A stretch of 51,009 nt of DNA from the NCBI GenBank assembly GCA_001829315.1, contig MIAY01000006.1:1-51009 (forward strand). Direction: 5' to 3'. The DNA is from Spirochaetes bacterium GWE1_32_154. GTDB lineage: Bacteria > Spirochaetota > GWE2-31-10. The notes beneath the pieces were generated by a model, which was not told the origin of the DNA, did no database searches, and saw only the letters and a list, made by a program, of their open reading frames with translations. The position numbers were made by a program, and so were the translations under genes. Position 1 is the first letter of the stretch. Every line of letters begins with the position of its first letter. This document shows, piece by piece, positions 1 through 6,832 of this stretch.

Positions 1-102
1 AAATGGACTATATCAGGTGCAAATGATATGTTACAACTTAGAAGTCTATATTTTAGTAATAGATGGAATGAGGTTACTGCATACCTTGAAAAGGCCGGAT
101 AG
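1..102 (+). pseudogene. C-terminal end of a transposase, truncated by the window edge
   Basis: An open frame enters from the left edge and stops at 100-102, giving 33 residues that begin KWTISGANDMLQLR. The W-x-I-x-GA-x4-L-x-LR pattern resembles the extreme C-terminus of ISKra4-type transposases, but this is recognition from memory on a short piece. Downstream, 116-127 reads AAATTTACACCC, whose complement begins GGGTGTAAATTT and could be the insertion-sequence end. Whether the gene is intact to the left cannot be seen. Together these suggest an insertion sequence next to or inside the phage-like element. Confidence 0.35.
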
Positions 103-214
103 TTACCAGTAAAAGAAATTTACACCCAAATAATTTATACATTGAAATATTATTTGCACATTGCTGTTTAATTGTATATAATTATATCATATTTAATTTT
201 TGAGGTGAGAATAT

Positions 215-511
215 ATGGGATGTTTAGGATGGTTTTTAATAATTTCAGGTGTAATTGGAATTCCTTTTACGTATGGAGGTTCAATAGTTGGAATAATAAT
301 AGGGATAATAATATTATCTATTGGTGGTAATTCAAATAAAACAAGAGAAGCTGTAGAAAAATCAGCCTATGTTCAACAACAACAAATCAATAGCACTAAT
401 AAAAAAGAAAAATGGGTAGCTCAAAGAATGAATGATCTTATCGGAGAAGGACTATCAATAGCAGATGCAAAAAGTAAGGCTGAAATGGAATATACTATTA
501 ATAATGAATAA
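215..511 (+). CDS. Small membrane protein with two hydrophobic segments, unknown function
   Basis: A 98-residue protein preceded by GAGGTGAGA about 6 bases upstream of the ATG. Residues 3-37 are almost entirely hydrophobic and Gly/Ile-rich, enough for two short membrane helices. The rest is charged and polar with a Gln run near residue 55, and the C-terminal 35 residues (RMNDLIGEGLSIADAK) look like a short amphipathic helix. No family is recognised. It lies just left of the repressor on the opposite strand and is followed by another membrane protein, so both may be accessory (lysogenic-conversion type) genes, which is an inference from position only. Confidence 0.6.
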   Translation: MGCLGWFLIISGVIGIPFTYGGSIVGIIIGIIILSIGGNSNKTREAVEKSAYVQQQQINSTNKKEKWVAQRMNDLIGEGLSIADAKSKAEMEYTINNE

Positions 512-549
512 TTAAAATTCAGATAAAAAAGTTTTAATGAGGTGATGAT

Positions 550-1017
550 ATGAATTATAAAAAAGATATATTTACAACAGAATTTAAATCTCTAATTTTT
601 AAAGCTAATGAAAAAGAAGAATTATTATTAAAAAAAATGTATAAACTAGGTGATGATGGTTATTTTCTGAATTATTATCCGGTGAATGAAGAAATTGAAA
701 TAATTGATTCTTTTTTTAACCGAATTGATAGTATGAAAATTGTTGGGTCCTATGAAGAACCGTTATTAAATACTGTTAATAGGTATCCATTTTTAACATT
801 TCATATTACCCTAGGTTATATATTTGCTATTCTTTTTGTAATTGGTTCAGTTGTATTTGCATCAATATTTACTGAAGATCTTTATGGTTCAGAAAAGATT
901 TTATATTTTTCTGCGATTTTAATTCCGGGAATATTTATTGCTTCGCTTATTGCTGCATTATCACAATTTTTTAATGCAATTATTGATATTGCAAATAATA
1001 GTTTTAAAGATAAATAA
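550..1017 (+). CDS. Two-helix membrane protein, unknown function
   Basis: A 155-residue protein with a GAGGTGATGAT ribosome-binding region before ATG 550. The first about 80 residues are charged and soluble. Residues about 86-106 and 117-142 are hydrophobic and likely form two membrane helices with a short loop. No family is recognised. The gene follows the 98-residue membrane protein by 38 bases in the same direction, so they are probably cotranscribed. Transcription probably ends at the hairpin and T-run directly downstream, before the convergent repressor gene. Confidence 0.6.
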   Translation: MNYKKDIFTTEFKSLIFKANEKEELLLKKMYKLGDDGYFLNYYPVNEEIEIIDSFFNRIDSMKIVGSYEEPLLNTVNRYPFLTFHITLGYIFAILFVIGSVVFASIFTEDLYGSEKILYFSAILIPGIFIASLIAALSQFFNAIIDIANNSFKDK

Positions 1018-1022
1018 ATAAA

Positions 1023-1055
1023 TAAAAAAAAGGGGTATATGTCCCCTTTTTTTTA
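1023..1055. terminator. Intrinsic terminator between convergent genes
   Basis: An A-run, AGGGG, a short loop, CCCC and eight T form a hairpin. The A/T symmetry lets it serve both the rightward membrane-protein genes and the leftward repressor gene. Confidence 0.75.
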
Positions 1056-1070
1056 TTATTTATAGTAAAA

Positions 1071-1784
1071 TTAATACAAGTGCTTATGAACCCAACCAAC
1101 AACCTTTGCGACTATTTGAATATTTTCATTTTGTATTGGTATAATTTGACGTTCATACCTGGCATTATCAGAAATTATTGTAAGTGTATTGTCGAAATTG
1201 AATTGTATTCTTTTTACAAGAAAATTATCATACATTCTTATAATATAAATACCTTCACCGGAAGTATGGTTTAGTTCAGTGTTTCCTATAACATAATCAT
1301 TATTATACAATGTTGGTGTCATTGAATCACCTTTAACTTTAATAATAAAAGATTTTTCAGCTAAGCAAGAATCAATCATTTCTTTTATTACAGGGAATTG
1401 ACCAATAATTTCAGAATCAATTGCAATTTCTCCATGGCCTGCGGAAACCGTTCCTGAATAAACATTTAAATAAATTACATTGTCATTCTTTGTGTACTCA
1501 AAATGATTATTATGTTTTGTTGGTCGTGTTCCAATAATCATTTCTGTTTGATCTGAATTGAACATTGAGCCTTGACCGGTAATAAACCATTCTATATTAA
1601 TATCTAATTTTTTTAGAACTTCGAAATTTGTTGGATTTATTTGATAATTTAATTCGTCTCTTAATAACCTTGAAAAACTTTTATAATCAATATTCATTAA
1701 ATTACAATAATCTTGCTTAGTTTTAACAATATTTTCATTTTTTAACGCTTCAAATAATTCTTCTAATTGTTTTCCTTGAGCCAT
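1071..1784 (-). CDS. Phage CI/LexA-type repressor (XRE-like HTH + S24 self-cleavage domain)
   Basis: A 237-residue protein. The N-terminal about 70 residues look like a helix-turn-helix domain and the C-terminal half is an S24 peptidase domain. Counting from the chosen ATG, the cleavage dipeptide is A115-G116 (in VSAGHG), the nucleophile is S154 (GDSM) and the general base is K191 (VKR). By family knowledge such repressors hold the lytic promoter silent and cleave themselves when RecA is activated. I chose the ATG at 1784, which has AGG about 9 bases upstream, over an in-frame TTG at 1793 that directly abuts that AGG. It is divergent from the early genes, and operator-like repeats lie in the shared gap. 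Confidence 0.88.
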   Translation of the reverse strand: MAQGKQLEELFEALKNENIVKTKQDYCNLMNIDYKSFSRLLRDELNYQINPTNFEVLKKLDINIEWFITGQGSMFNSDQTEMIIGTRPTKHNNHFEYTKNDNVIYLNVYSGTVSAGHGEIAIDSEIIGQFPVIKEMIDSCLAEKSFIIKVKGDSMTPTLYNNDYVIGNTELNHTSGEGIYIIRMYDNFLVKRIQFNFDNTLTIISDNARYERQIIPIQNENIQIVAKVVGWVHKHLY

Positions 1785-1794
1785 TTTACACAAC

Positions 1795-1872
1795 CTATTC
1801 TAAAAATATTTGAAATAAATCACAAATTATTAGAAAAACACTTGATTTTATTCTAATAATATACGATATTAT
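1795..1872 (+). promoter_or_regulatory. Early rightward promoter with repressor operator-like repeats
   Basis: A perfect inverted pair ATTATTAGAA (1826-1835) and TTCTAATAAT (1851-1860) flanks a -35-like TTGATT (1842-1847). A -10 candidate is GATATT (1865-1870, 17-base spacer) or TATTAT (1867-1872). Each arm is close to the near-palindrome TTATTCTAATAA, and a third related site, CTATTCTAAAAA, lies at 1795-1806 by the repressor start. Three similar sites overlapping the promoter of the opposite gene is the expected layout for CI/Cro-type control. Binding is inferred, not shown. Confidence 0.6.
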
Positions 1873-1876
1873 AAGC

Positions 1877-1966
1877 ATACCCCGCTGAGAGATTGAAACT
1901 CTTATGATTATGTGCCATGAGATTTTCAGTTGTAAGCCGACTCTGCGGGGGGTCGGCTTTTTTTAT
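1877..1966 (+). ncRNA. Candidate small RNA or attenuated leader with pseudoknot potential
   Basis: The predicted transcript of the early promoter would begin near 1877 and immediately contains CCCCGC (1880-1885). It ends in a terminator hairpin, AAGCCGAC (1934-1941) with GTCGGCTT (1952-1959) and a T-run. The terminator loop holds GCGGGG (1945-1950), exactly complementary to the 5' CCCCGC, so a pseudoknot closing the whole 90-nt RNA is possible. The first coding start (2013) lies beyond the terminator, so this is either a free small RNA or a leader that must be read through. No known RNA family is recognised. Confidence 0.55.
1934..1964 (+). terminator. Intrinsic terminator inside the early leader
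   Basis: An 8-bp perfect stem, AAGCCGAC/GTCGGCTT, with a 10-base loop is followed by a run of T. It sits between the early promoter and the first early gene, so it is likely to attenuate the early operon. Confidence 0.75.
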
Positions 1967-2012
1967 TATCGACCTGTTATGGCATAAAATAAACACTGGG
2001 AGGTGTAAAATT

Positions 2013-2381
2013 ATGGCTTATAAAAAAATAACTCTTTCAGAGTTAAGTGAAGGGGCTCTTGAAGAAGTGTTTCAGTATGAATTAAAAAATGTTTTGGCAA
2101 ATATTGCTGATATGAATACAAAAGGCAAGAAACCAAGAAAAATTGCAATTTATATTGATTTAACTCCGGCAAGCGATGAAAACAGAGATAGTTTAACTTG
2201 TGAATTTGCTGTTAAATCAACTCTTGTTTCTGCAAAGCCCGGGATTTGTAATCTTGCAATGTCAGGTTTTGCAGGTGAAAAACTTGAATTATTTCAGGAA
2301 ACATCAAGAACTTTACCGTTATTTGAAGATCAAAAAACTAATGAAATTGATATTAAGGGGATGTTAAATGCAGCTAAATAA
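2013..2381 (+). CDS. Hypothetical phage early protein
   Basis: A 122-residue soluble protein starting at ATG 2013, which has GGGAGGTG about 8 bases upstream. The frame is open further upstream, but those codons run through the leader terminator, so I reject the longer form. No motif is recognised. The sequence is acidic and helix-prone in the first 35 residues. It overlaps the next gene by 14 bases, which indicates translational coupling, and it is the first gene downstream of the repressor-controlled promoter. Confidence 0.65.
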   Translation: MAYKKITLSELSEGALEEVFQYELKNVLANIADMNTKGKKPRKIAIYIDLTPASDENRDSLTCEFAVKSTLVSAKPGICNLAMSGFAGEKLELFQETSRTLPLFEDQKTNEIDIKGMLNAAK

Positions 2382-3117
2382 AGAAACAATACAATATTTA
2401 ATTGAAAAAGAAAAAACTTCGGTTATTGAAGTTGATGGTATTAAGTACAATCAAAAGCATGATAATTCATTAAAAACAATGGATTTAGTTCATTATCTCG
2501 AAACAAAACCAGAACCAATACATACAAAAACACTTACCGGTATAAAAGATTTTATTTCAACAAGGTCAGTAACAACCCCGATGCCTGATATGACAGATAT
2601 TCTTGTACATATTGAATCATATAATAAAATTTCGGTTTGGTCCGGTGAACATCCAATATTTCATAAAAGGGATTTGCTGTTAACATCTGGCCATGAAGAT
2701 GTTTTTAATCTCAAAGAAGATTACTATGATTTTGAAACATTCCTGATTAAAGTATCAACAATGTTTAAAGAGTCAGAAGATAAGAAAACTCTTTTGCTTT
2801 CTATTGGAACGGTAAAAGACGGAGTTGTAAAAACATTTTCAGATGATGGTTTGTCTCAGACCGTATCTGCAAAAGTAGGTCTTGAAATGGCATCTGAAAA
2901 GAAAGTACCAACAATTGTTGATTTAAAACCGTTTGTTACATTTAACGAAATTGATCAACCAACAAGAAAATTTATTGTAAGAGCAAAGTCAGGTGGAGAA
3001 AAACCATCATTTGCTTTGTTTAATGCTGACGGTGGAGCATGGAAGCTTGAAGCCATTGCAAATATAAAAAGATGGTTAGAATCTGAATTACCTGAGAATA
3101 CTTTGATTATTGCTTAA
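2368..3117 (+). CDS. Phage early protein, possibly DUF2303-like
   Basis: A 249-residue protein with AAGGGG about 7 bases before ATG 2368, overlapping the preceding gene. The overall pattern resembles DUF2303/YfdQ-type phage early proteins: a short N-terminal segment, then a TLTGIKDFI-like motif near residue 55, then a beta-rich body ending in NIKRWLESEL. I recognise this only loosely. Function is unknown in that family too. It probably acts early after induction, judging only by position next to the repressor. Confidence 0.55.
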   Translation: MQLNKETIQYLIEKEKTSVIEVDGIKYNQKHDNSLKTMDLVHYLETKPEPIHTKTLTGIKDFISTRSVTTPMPDMTDILVHIESYNKISVWSGEHPIFHKRDLLLTSGHEDVFNLKEDYYDFETFLIKVSTMFKESEDKKTLLLSIGTVKDGVVKTFSDDGLSQTVSAKVGLEMASEKKVPTIVDLKPFVTFNEIDQPTRKFIVRAKSGGEKPSFALFNADGGAWKLEAIANIKRWLESELPENTLIIA

Positions 3118-3118
3118 A

Positions 3119-3242
3119 TCGAAACAATCGGTATTTACGGGATACCGATTGTCTTACAGGTTGGTAACTGTAACTGATGAGATTACCTTTGCTCTTTTAC
3201 ATCAAACAGCAGTGTCCTGGACTGCCAAATCTTCTACAGGCG
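3119..3242. other. Non-coding stretch with a perfect hairpin and further complementary segments
   Basis: CAATCGGTAT (3125-3134) pairs perfectly with ATACCGATTG (3142-3151), and no T-run follows. Further pairs are TACAG/CTGTA around 3156-3172 and GCAGT/ACTGC around 3211-3227. A frame with no start codon or ribosome-binding site stays open across it to a stop at 3282, so a gene remnant is also possible. It may be a structured RNA, a gene fragment or a regulatory site. Confidence 0.3.
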
Positions 3243-3380
3243 TTAGTTTGTTAAGAATTGATGAATTCCTCTTGCAACTTTAATAAGATTTCTAAAATTT
3301 TTTATTTCCATTTTTTTTGAATTAATCATTTCTCTTAAAAGATTAACAGAATCAGAAATTGTATATACCTCTTTTTTCAT
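3243..3380 (-). CDS. Small hypothetical protein
   Basis: A 45-residue protein starting MKKEVYTISD. I place the start at 3380 because GGAG lies about 7 bases upstream. The frame extends to 3497 but that extension has no ribosome-binding site and crosses an inverted repeat. It is Lys-rich and mostly helical in character, with no recognised family. It is divergent from the rightward operon beginning at 3568, so it could be a small regulator of it, which is inference from position alone. Confidence 0.45.
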   Translation of the reverse strand: MKKEVYTISDSVNLLREMINSKKMEIKNFRNLIKVARGIHQFLTN

Positions 3381-3469
3381 TTTGAAACTCCATTTTTTTA
3401 TATATGTTTCGGAATGAAATAAGAAAAGTTTAGTTATATAAATATTATAGTGTTTATATAATTTAAAAT

Positions 3470-3527
3470 GGGTATGCCAATTCCCGTCAAATGACATACC
3501 CTAAAAAATATCTACTTGTTAGATATT
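3470..3527. promoter_or_regulatory. Two adjacent inverted repeats in a divergent promoter region
   Basis: GGGTATG (3470-3476) pairs with CATACCC (3495-3501), and AATATCTA (3507-3514) pairs with TAGATATT (3520-3527) across a 5-base loop. They lie between the divergent genes at 3380 and 3568, where operators or a leader hairpin would be expected. Confidence 0.4.
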
Positions 3528-3567
3528 ATCGGAGTTGATAATAAATACATTAACTTAAGGATTAATA

Positions 3568-3975
3568 ATGAGAAATAGAAAACAATTGATTGAAGCAAGA
3601 AAAATAATGAAGCTCAATAAACCTTTATTTATACCTATCGATCTTGATAATAAACAACATCCGTATTGGATGACAAGAGCATTTGCAAACAATAAATATA
3701 TTGTTATAATTGATGATAATTGCGAAAGCACACACGGAAAGTGCATTAAAGCGATGGTTCAAAGGCATGATGATAACCCTATTCCATTTCATTGGCGAGA
3801 AATGCAGTCAATAAAAAATGAAATATTCGGTGAAGATACTATCGCCGTTGAGTATTACCCAAAAGAAATAGATTTAATTGATGAGGCAAATATCTACTGG
3901 CTCTTTATTTATCCTGATAACATAATGCCATTACCAAAATGTAATTTTTTTGAAGCAACACATTTTATTGAATAG
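3568..3975 (+). CDS. Hypothetical phage protein, DUF7694-like
   Basis: A 135-residue protein. The central segment YIVIIDDN...KAMVQRHDDNPIPFHW followed by IKNEIFGEDTIAVEYYP resembles a small phage domain in which an IKNEI-x-G motif precedes a predicted E-x-YP strand (DUF7694 as I remember it). Function is unknown. The ATG at 3568 is preceded by AAGGATTAATA, a weak ribosome-binding site. It opens a run of small closely packed rightward genes that includes the methylase at 4351. Confidence 0.5.
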   Translation: MRNRKQLIEARKIMKLNKPLFIPIDLDNKQHPYWMTRAFANNKYIVIIDDNCESTHGKCIKAMVQRHDDNPIPFHWREMQSIKNEIFGEDTIAVEYYPKEIDLIDEANIYWLFIYPDNIMPLPKCNFFEATHFIE

Positions 3976-3996
3976 AATAAATGTAAGGAGAACAAA

Positions 3997-4143
3997 ATGA
4001 AAAGTGTATTTGAACGATTAAAAATGCTTTCGGAAGTTAAGTATAATGTATTACGAAGTGATAAAATGGAGTGGTTTATAGGTATTCAAATATCGCAAAT
4101 TAGAAGAATACAAAAAGGTATTTTATCAGGAAAAATTAAGTGA
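3997..4143 (+). CDS. Small hypothetical phage protein
   Basis: A 48-residue basic protein, MKSVFERLKMLSEVKYNVLR..., with a good ribosome-binding site (AAGGAG, 6 bases before ATG 3997). It follows the preceding gene by 21 bases and is followed 9 bases on by another small gene, a typical packed phage early operon. The composition (Lys/Arg/Ile-rich, helical) would allow nucleic-acid binding, but no motif is recognised. Confidence 0.5.
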   Translation: MKSVFERLKMLSEVKYNVLRSDKMEWFIGIQISQIRRIQKGILSGKIK

Positions 4144-4152
4144 GGTGGTGTG

Positions 4153-4329
4153 ATGTGTAGTAATTATATAAATGAAAAATGTAAATCTGGATTCAAGGTT
4201 TCGACTGGCTGTTGGGCTACAGGAAATCTTGAAAAGAGTACGATACATACAGTCGAGTGTATTGATATTGAGAAATGCGGTATTAAGTATGGTAGTAATG
4301 GCGGTATGCCTAAATTCGATTTTAAATAA
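4153..4329 (+). CDS. Small Cys-rich hypothetical phage protein
   Basis: A 58-residue protein with GAGGTG 5 bases before ATG 4153. Cysteines at positions 2, 10, 20, 36 and 42 in so short a chain suggest a metal-binding or disulphide fold. The motif GCWATGNLEKST in the middle is distinctive but not one I can assign. A longer frame starting at 4172 overlaps it, but the ribosome-binding site and spacing favour this one. Confidence 0.5.
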   Translation: MCSNYINEKCKSGFKVSTGCWATGNLEKSTIHTVECIDIEKCGIKYGSNGGMPKFDFK

Positions 4330-4350
4330 GGATAAAAGCAAGGAACAACT

Positions 4351-4938
4351 ATGAGAGAAAATCAATATTTACCATTTGCTCACCGGGATAAAAATAAATC
4401 TGATTATTATCAAACTCCGTATTCTATGACAGAGCAATTATTAGAAAATGAACCATTTGTTATTTCAAAAACAATTGCTGACCCTGCTTCAGGAGAGGGG
4501 GCAATAACTACGGTACTTAATAAACAATTTAAAAATGTTTTTTCCGGTGATTTACACTTTACAGGGTTTGATTTTCTTAAACAAAAAATGGATAATGTTG
4601 ATTATATTATAACCAATCCCCCCTTTTCAAAAGCTGACGATTTTATCCTTAGGTGTAAGGAAATAGCAAAAAATAAATTTGCATTATTGTTACCTTTGAA
4701 TTATTTACATGGTCAGGCAAGATATAATAAAAAGATATTCTCAGGACTGCATACTGTTTATGTTTTTACCAGATACCCGATGCTTACCGATCAGATAAGA
4801 GCCGATGGAAAATATAAAACAGGAATGATGGTTTATGCCTGGTATGTTTGGTATAACTTTGAAATGTATGATAGTAAAAGAGATCCGGTGATTAAATGGA
4901 TTGATAATGATAAATATGTTTTAAGACGGGGGAATTAG
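4351..4938 (+). CDS. N6-adenine DNA methyltransferase (phage, compact)
   Basis: A 195-residue protein with SAM-binding motif I DPASGEGA near residue 45 and catalytic motif IV NPPF near residue 90, in the order typical of gamma-class adenine methylases. It is short for the family and has no clear target-recognition domain, as in phage orphan methylases and DNA N-6-adenine-methyltransferase-like phage proteins. A likely role is protecting phage DNA from host restriction. AAGGA lies 7 bases before the ATG. Part of its 3' end is repeated just downstream (see the remnant at 5081). Confidence 0.8.
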   Translation: MRENQYLPFAHRDKNKSDYYQTPYSMTEQLLENEPFVISKTIADPASGEGAITTVLNKQFKNVFSGDLHFTGFDFLKQKMDNVDYIITNPPFSKADDFILRCKEIAKNKFALLLPLNYLHGQARYNKKIFSGLHTVYVFTRYPMLTDQIRADGKYKTGMMVYAWYVWYNFEMYDSKRDPVIKWIDNDKYVLRRGN

Positions 4939-4943
4939 GATAG

Positions 4944-5081
4944 ATGAAAAAGCGAATTAAAATAAAAATATGGAAAAAATGTCTAAATTACGGTTGGAAT
5001 AACTATAAAGAAATGAGAATATATAAAAATATGAATAAGCGGTTTATATGTAGACTAATGAAGCAATTAAGTTTAATTTAA
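4944..5081 (+). CDS. Small basic hypothetical protein
   Basis: A 45-residue highly basic protein, MKKRIKIKIWKKCLNYGWNN..., starting 5 bases after the methylase stop. GGA lies 5 bases upstream of the ATG, so the ribosome-binding site is weak and expression may depend on coupling to the methylase. No family is recognised. Its stop codon overlaps a duplicated methylase tail. Confidence 0.4.
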   Translation: MKKRIKIKIWKKCLNYGWNNYKEMRIYKNMNKRFICRLMKQLSLI

Positions 5082-5119
5082 TTGATAATGATCGTTTTTT
5101 TTTAAGACAGGTGGAGTGA
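5081..5119 (+). pseudogene. Remnant of a second methylase C-terminus
   Basis: The frame reads IDNDRFFLRQVE and a stop, matching the methylase end IDNDKYVLRRGN. The DNA is likewise similar over about 35 bases, including the run GATAATGAT. This looks like the end of a second, lost methylase-type gene or a partial duplication. Confidence 0.45.
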
Positions 5120-5120
5120 G

Positions 5121-5531
5121 TTATATTTTTGCGTTATCATTATGATGGTGATTGTTTTTATTCTTTGGAAATAAGTATTCTACTATAATAATAACTATAG
5201 TAATTGTATTTAAAAATACAAGTGGAATTAACTCCATCTGAACATATTTGTCAAAAAATAATATTCCTTTACCAATCAAAAACAATAAAAAATAAAGCAT
5301 AAAACTGGATACTATTATAAGACCAAGAAAACAGTACGCATACAGTTTTCTTAATTTTATATCATTTAATGCATCCATGCTGTCTAACTCAGTTTTACTA
5401 AAAAATTTTGCTTCTTTAACTGATTGAGTATTACTGACATGTTTATCTTTAATTTATTCAAAGTCTGATTTTACATTTTTTTCGATATCACCAAATAAAT
5501 CATCAATATTTACATCAGAATCAATTAGCAT
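5121..5531 (-). pseudogene. Membrane protein partner of the Panacea gene, interrupted by an in-frame TAA
   Basis: A frame opens at ATG 5531, overlapping the end of the Panacea gene by 11 bases, and runs 25 codons (MLIDSDVNIDDLFGDIEKNV...). It meets TAA at 5454-5456 and continues in the same frame to 5121. The full product would be 136 residues: a charged N-terminus and two membrane helices in the last 85. A restart at 5378 (MDALNDIKLR) could make the membrane part alone. Coupling to a Panacea antitoxin suggests this is the toxin of the pair, now disabled or truncated. A sequencing error is the alternative. Confidence 0.6.
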
Positions 5532-5955
5532 TAAGTTTTCCGGTAAAGTAATTTTGTATTATATCAGTAGTAATAATATCATTAATGTTTGTAACATCCC
5601 ATGGACCATTCTTTATATGGGATATATTTGATAGGCTTATTGCATCATGATTTTTGTAAAGATTCCAAATTTTATTAATAAATTCATTATCTTTATTTTC
5701 TACCTGCTCTGTTGATTCTGCTATTTTTGTGATGTTTTTACTACCAAAAATTCGGAATATTTCATAAATAGATTTTATTACAGGGCCATATTTAAAGGCA
5801 ACTATCTCATCAGAAAATAAAGGGTTTCCGGTTAATGCTAAATACCAACCTTGTGAGAAATAAAGTATTTTTTGAAGTTTAAGGTGAGTTATAACGCGCC
5901 CTTCATTTTGACTTAATTCAATAATCTTATTTGCAATAGTCAACGCAGAATACAT
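5521..5955 (-). CDS. Panacea-domain (DUF4065, SocA/GepA-type) antitoxin
   Basis: A 144-residue protein with the hallmark segments of the DUF4065/Panacea family: ALTIANKII near the start, LKLQKILYFSQGWYLAL at 25-41, and EIVAFKYGPVIKSIYEIF at 50-67. Family members act as antitoxins for diverse toxins. The start has AGGGGGTGA just upstream. A TTGACA -35-like box and the palindrome GACATTATGTC lie in the gap to the XRE gene. The downstream overlapping membrane gene is the likely toxin. A helix-turn-helix gene upstream on the same strand completes a three-gene cassette inside the phage-like element. Confidence 0.82.
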   Translation of the reverse strand: MYSALTIANKIIELSQNEGRVITHLKLQKILYFSQGWYLALTGNPLFSDEIVAFKYGPVIKSIYEIFRIFGSKNITKIAESTEQVENKDNEFINKIWNLYKNHDAISLSNISHIKNGPWDVTNINDIITTDIIQNYFTGKLNAN

Positions 5956-6023
5956 ACTTCACCCCCTTTTTAGAAAACTTGTCATACACTATTAAATATA
6001 AGACATAATGTCAACACATTCAA

Positions 6024-6338
6024 CTATTTCACAAACTTTTTTACAGTCTCAATATTTTCCATAACCGCCAACCTCTGATTATCATTCAAAGTTTTTACCA
6101 ATGAACAAATCGGATCCGGCGTGGTATCCGGTGAAAGCTCCAAAAGATCGTCAATAGAGAGGTCTAAATACTTGCATATTTTATATAACACCTCAAGTGA
6201 TGGGTATGTATTGCGATGTTTAAGATTATAAAAAGTAGCTCTATTAATATCTATTGCATTACAAATGGAAGATACATCTTGTTTTGATTGGTACATTGCA
6301 TTTGCAATTCTGTCAAATAGTTCAATTTGTGAAATCAT
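6024..6338 (-). CDS. XRE-family transcriptional regulator
   Basis: A 104-residue protein with an N-terminal helix-turn-helix: DVSSICNAIDINRATFYNLKHRNTYPSLEVLYKICKYLDLSIDDLL at about residues 21-67. The remaining 35 residues are a helical tail. It lies upstream of the Panacea gene on the same strand and is divergent from the rightward operon at 6452, whose promoter overlaps a palindrome. It is therefore a good candidate for a second repressor that controls both directions. Confidence 0.8.
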   Translation of the reverse strand: MISQIELFDRIANAMYQSKQDVSSICNAIDINRATFYNLKHRNTYPSLEVLYKICKYLDLSIDDLLELSPDTTPDPICSLVKTLNDNQRLAVMENIETVKKFVK

Positions 6339-6390
6339 AATAATTTGTCGTCACAAAATAAATAAAAATATATTTTTTTATAAATAAGTG

Positions 6391-6430
6391 TTTACATAGG
6401 TAATCAAATATATTATACTGGTTACATAAG
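6391..6430 (+). promoter_or_regulatory. Promoter with a palindromic operator
   Basis: TTTACA (6391-6396) and TATACT (6414-6419) are 17 bases apart, close to a consensus sigma-70-type promoter. The palindrome TTACATAGGTAA (6392-6403) overlaps the -35 box, and a related TTACATAAG lies at 6422-6430 downstream of the -10. It would drive the run of rightward genes from 6452 and is probably repressed by the divergent XRE protein. Confidence 0.65.
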
Positions 6431-6451
6431 AAATTAAAAAGGAGGTGAAAC

Positions 6452-6616
6452 ATGAGTTCAATACAAGTTAGAATTGACCTTGAAACAAAAAACAGGCTTG
6501 AAACAGTTAGTAAAGAAACCGGATTGCCTCAAACTCTTTTAATGAAAAATGCTCTTAATATGTACCTAAAAGAAAAAAAAGAAGTTATATCCGGTTTAAG
6601 AAAATCAGCGAGTTAA
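6452..6616 (+). CDS. Ribbon-helix-helix DNA-binding protein
   Basis: A 54-residue protein with a strong ribosome-binding site (AGGAGGTG) before ATG 6452. SIQVRIDLETKNRLETVSKETGLPQTLLMKNALNMYL fits a CopG/Arc-type fold: a basic strand followed by two helices. It is the first gene after the promoter at 6391, so it may be a phage regulator of the operon. The last codons (KSAS and stop) lie in a 17-base sequence repeated at about 7229. Confidence 0.7.
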   Translation: MSSIQVRIDLETKNRLETVSKETGLPQTLLMKNALNMYLKEKKEVISGLRKSAS

Positions 6617-6643
6617 TAAATTATTAAAATACAGGAGGTTAAA

Positions 6644-6832
6644 ATGGATAATTCAGAAATAGAGAAACAAAAAAAGAAAGAAATAAAAAGAATTGCTATT
6701 GAAGCGAATGGTAAAATTAAGACAGCGTTATTTAATTCTAAAATAACACCACTAACAGGAGAAAATGTAAGAGCGGTTATAAAACAAATGAAAAAACATT
6801 ATGTGGTTTTTAATAAAGATCAAACAATGTAA
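6644..6832 (+). CDS. Small hypothetical phage protein
   Basis: A 62-residue protein with CAGGAGG before ATG 6644. It has a very basic N-terminal half (KQKKKEIKRIAIEANGK) and a second half VRAVIKQMKKHYVVF. It overlaps the 3' end of the leftward gene that follows by about 13 bases. No family is recognised. Confidence 0.5.
   Translation: MDNSEIEKQKKKEIKRIAIEANGKIKTALFNSKITPLTGENVRAVIKQMKKHYVVFNKDQTM

Noticed and set aside
103-1100. Left attachment site of the phage-like element
   Set aside because: I looked for a copy of the tRNA-Leu 3' segment near the left edge and found none, so the left boundary is unknown.
1917-2012. Upstream extension of the first early gene
   Set aside because: These codons pass through the leader terminator; the ribosome-binding site at about 2000 supports the start at 2013.
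3174-3180. CTGATGA, a hammerhead-ribozyme core element
   Set aside because: No GAAA core strand or matching stems were found downstream on either strand, so a hammerhead cannot be drawn.
4172-4354. 60-residue frame overlapping the Cys-rich small gene
   Set aside because: It has a poor start context and an unnatural composition; the frame at 4153 has a proper ribosome-binding site.
4351-4938. Restriction-modification pair in the phage region
   Set aside because: No nuclease gene accompanies the small methylase, so it reads as an orphan phage methylase.
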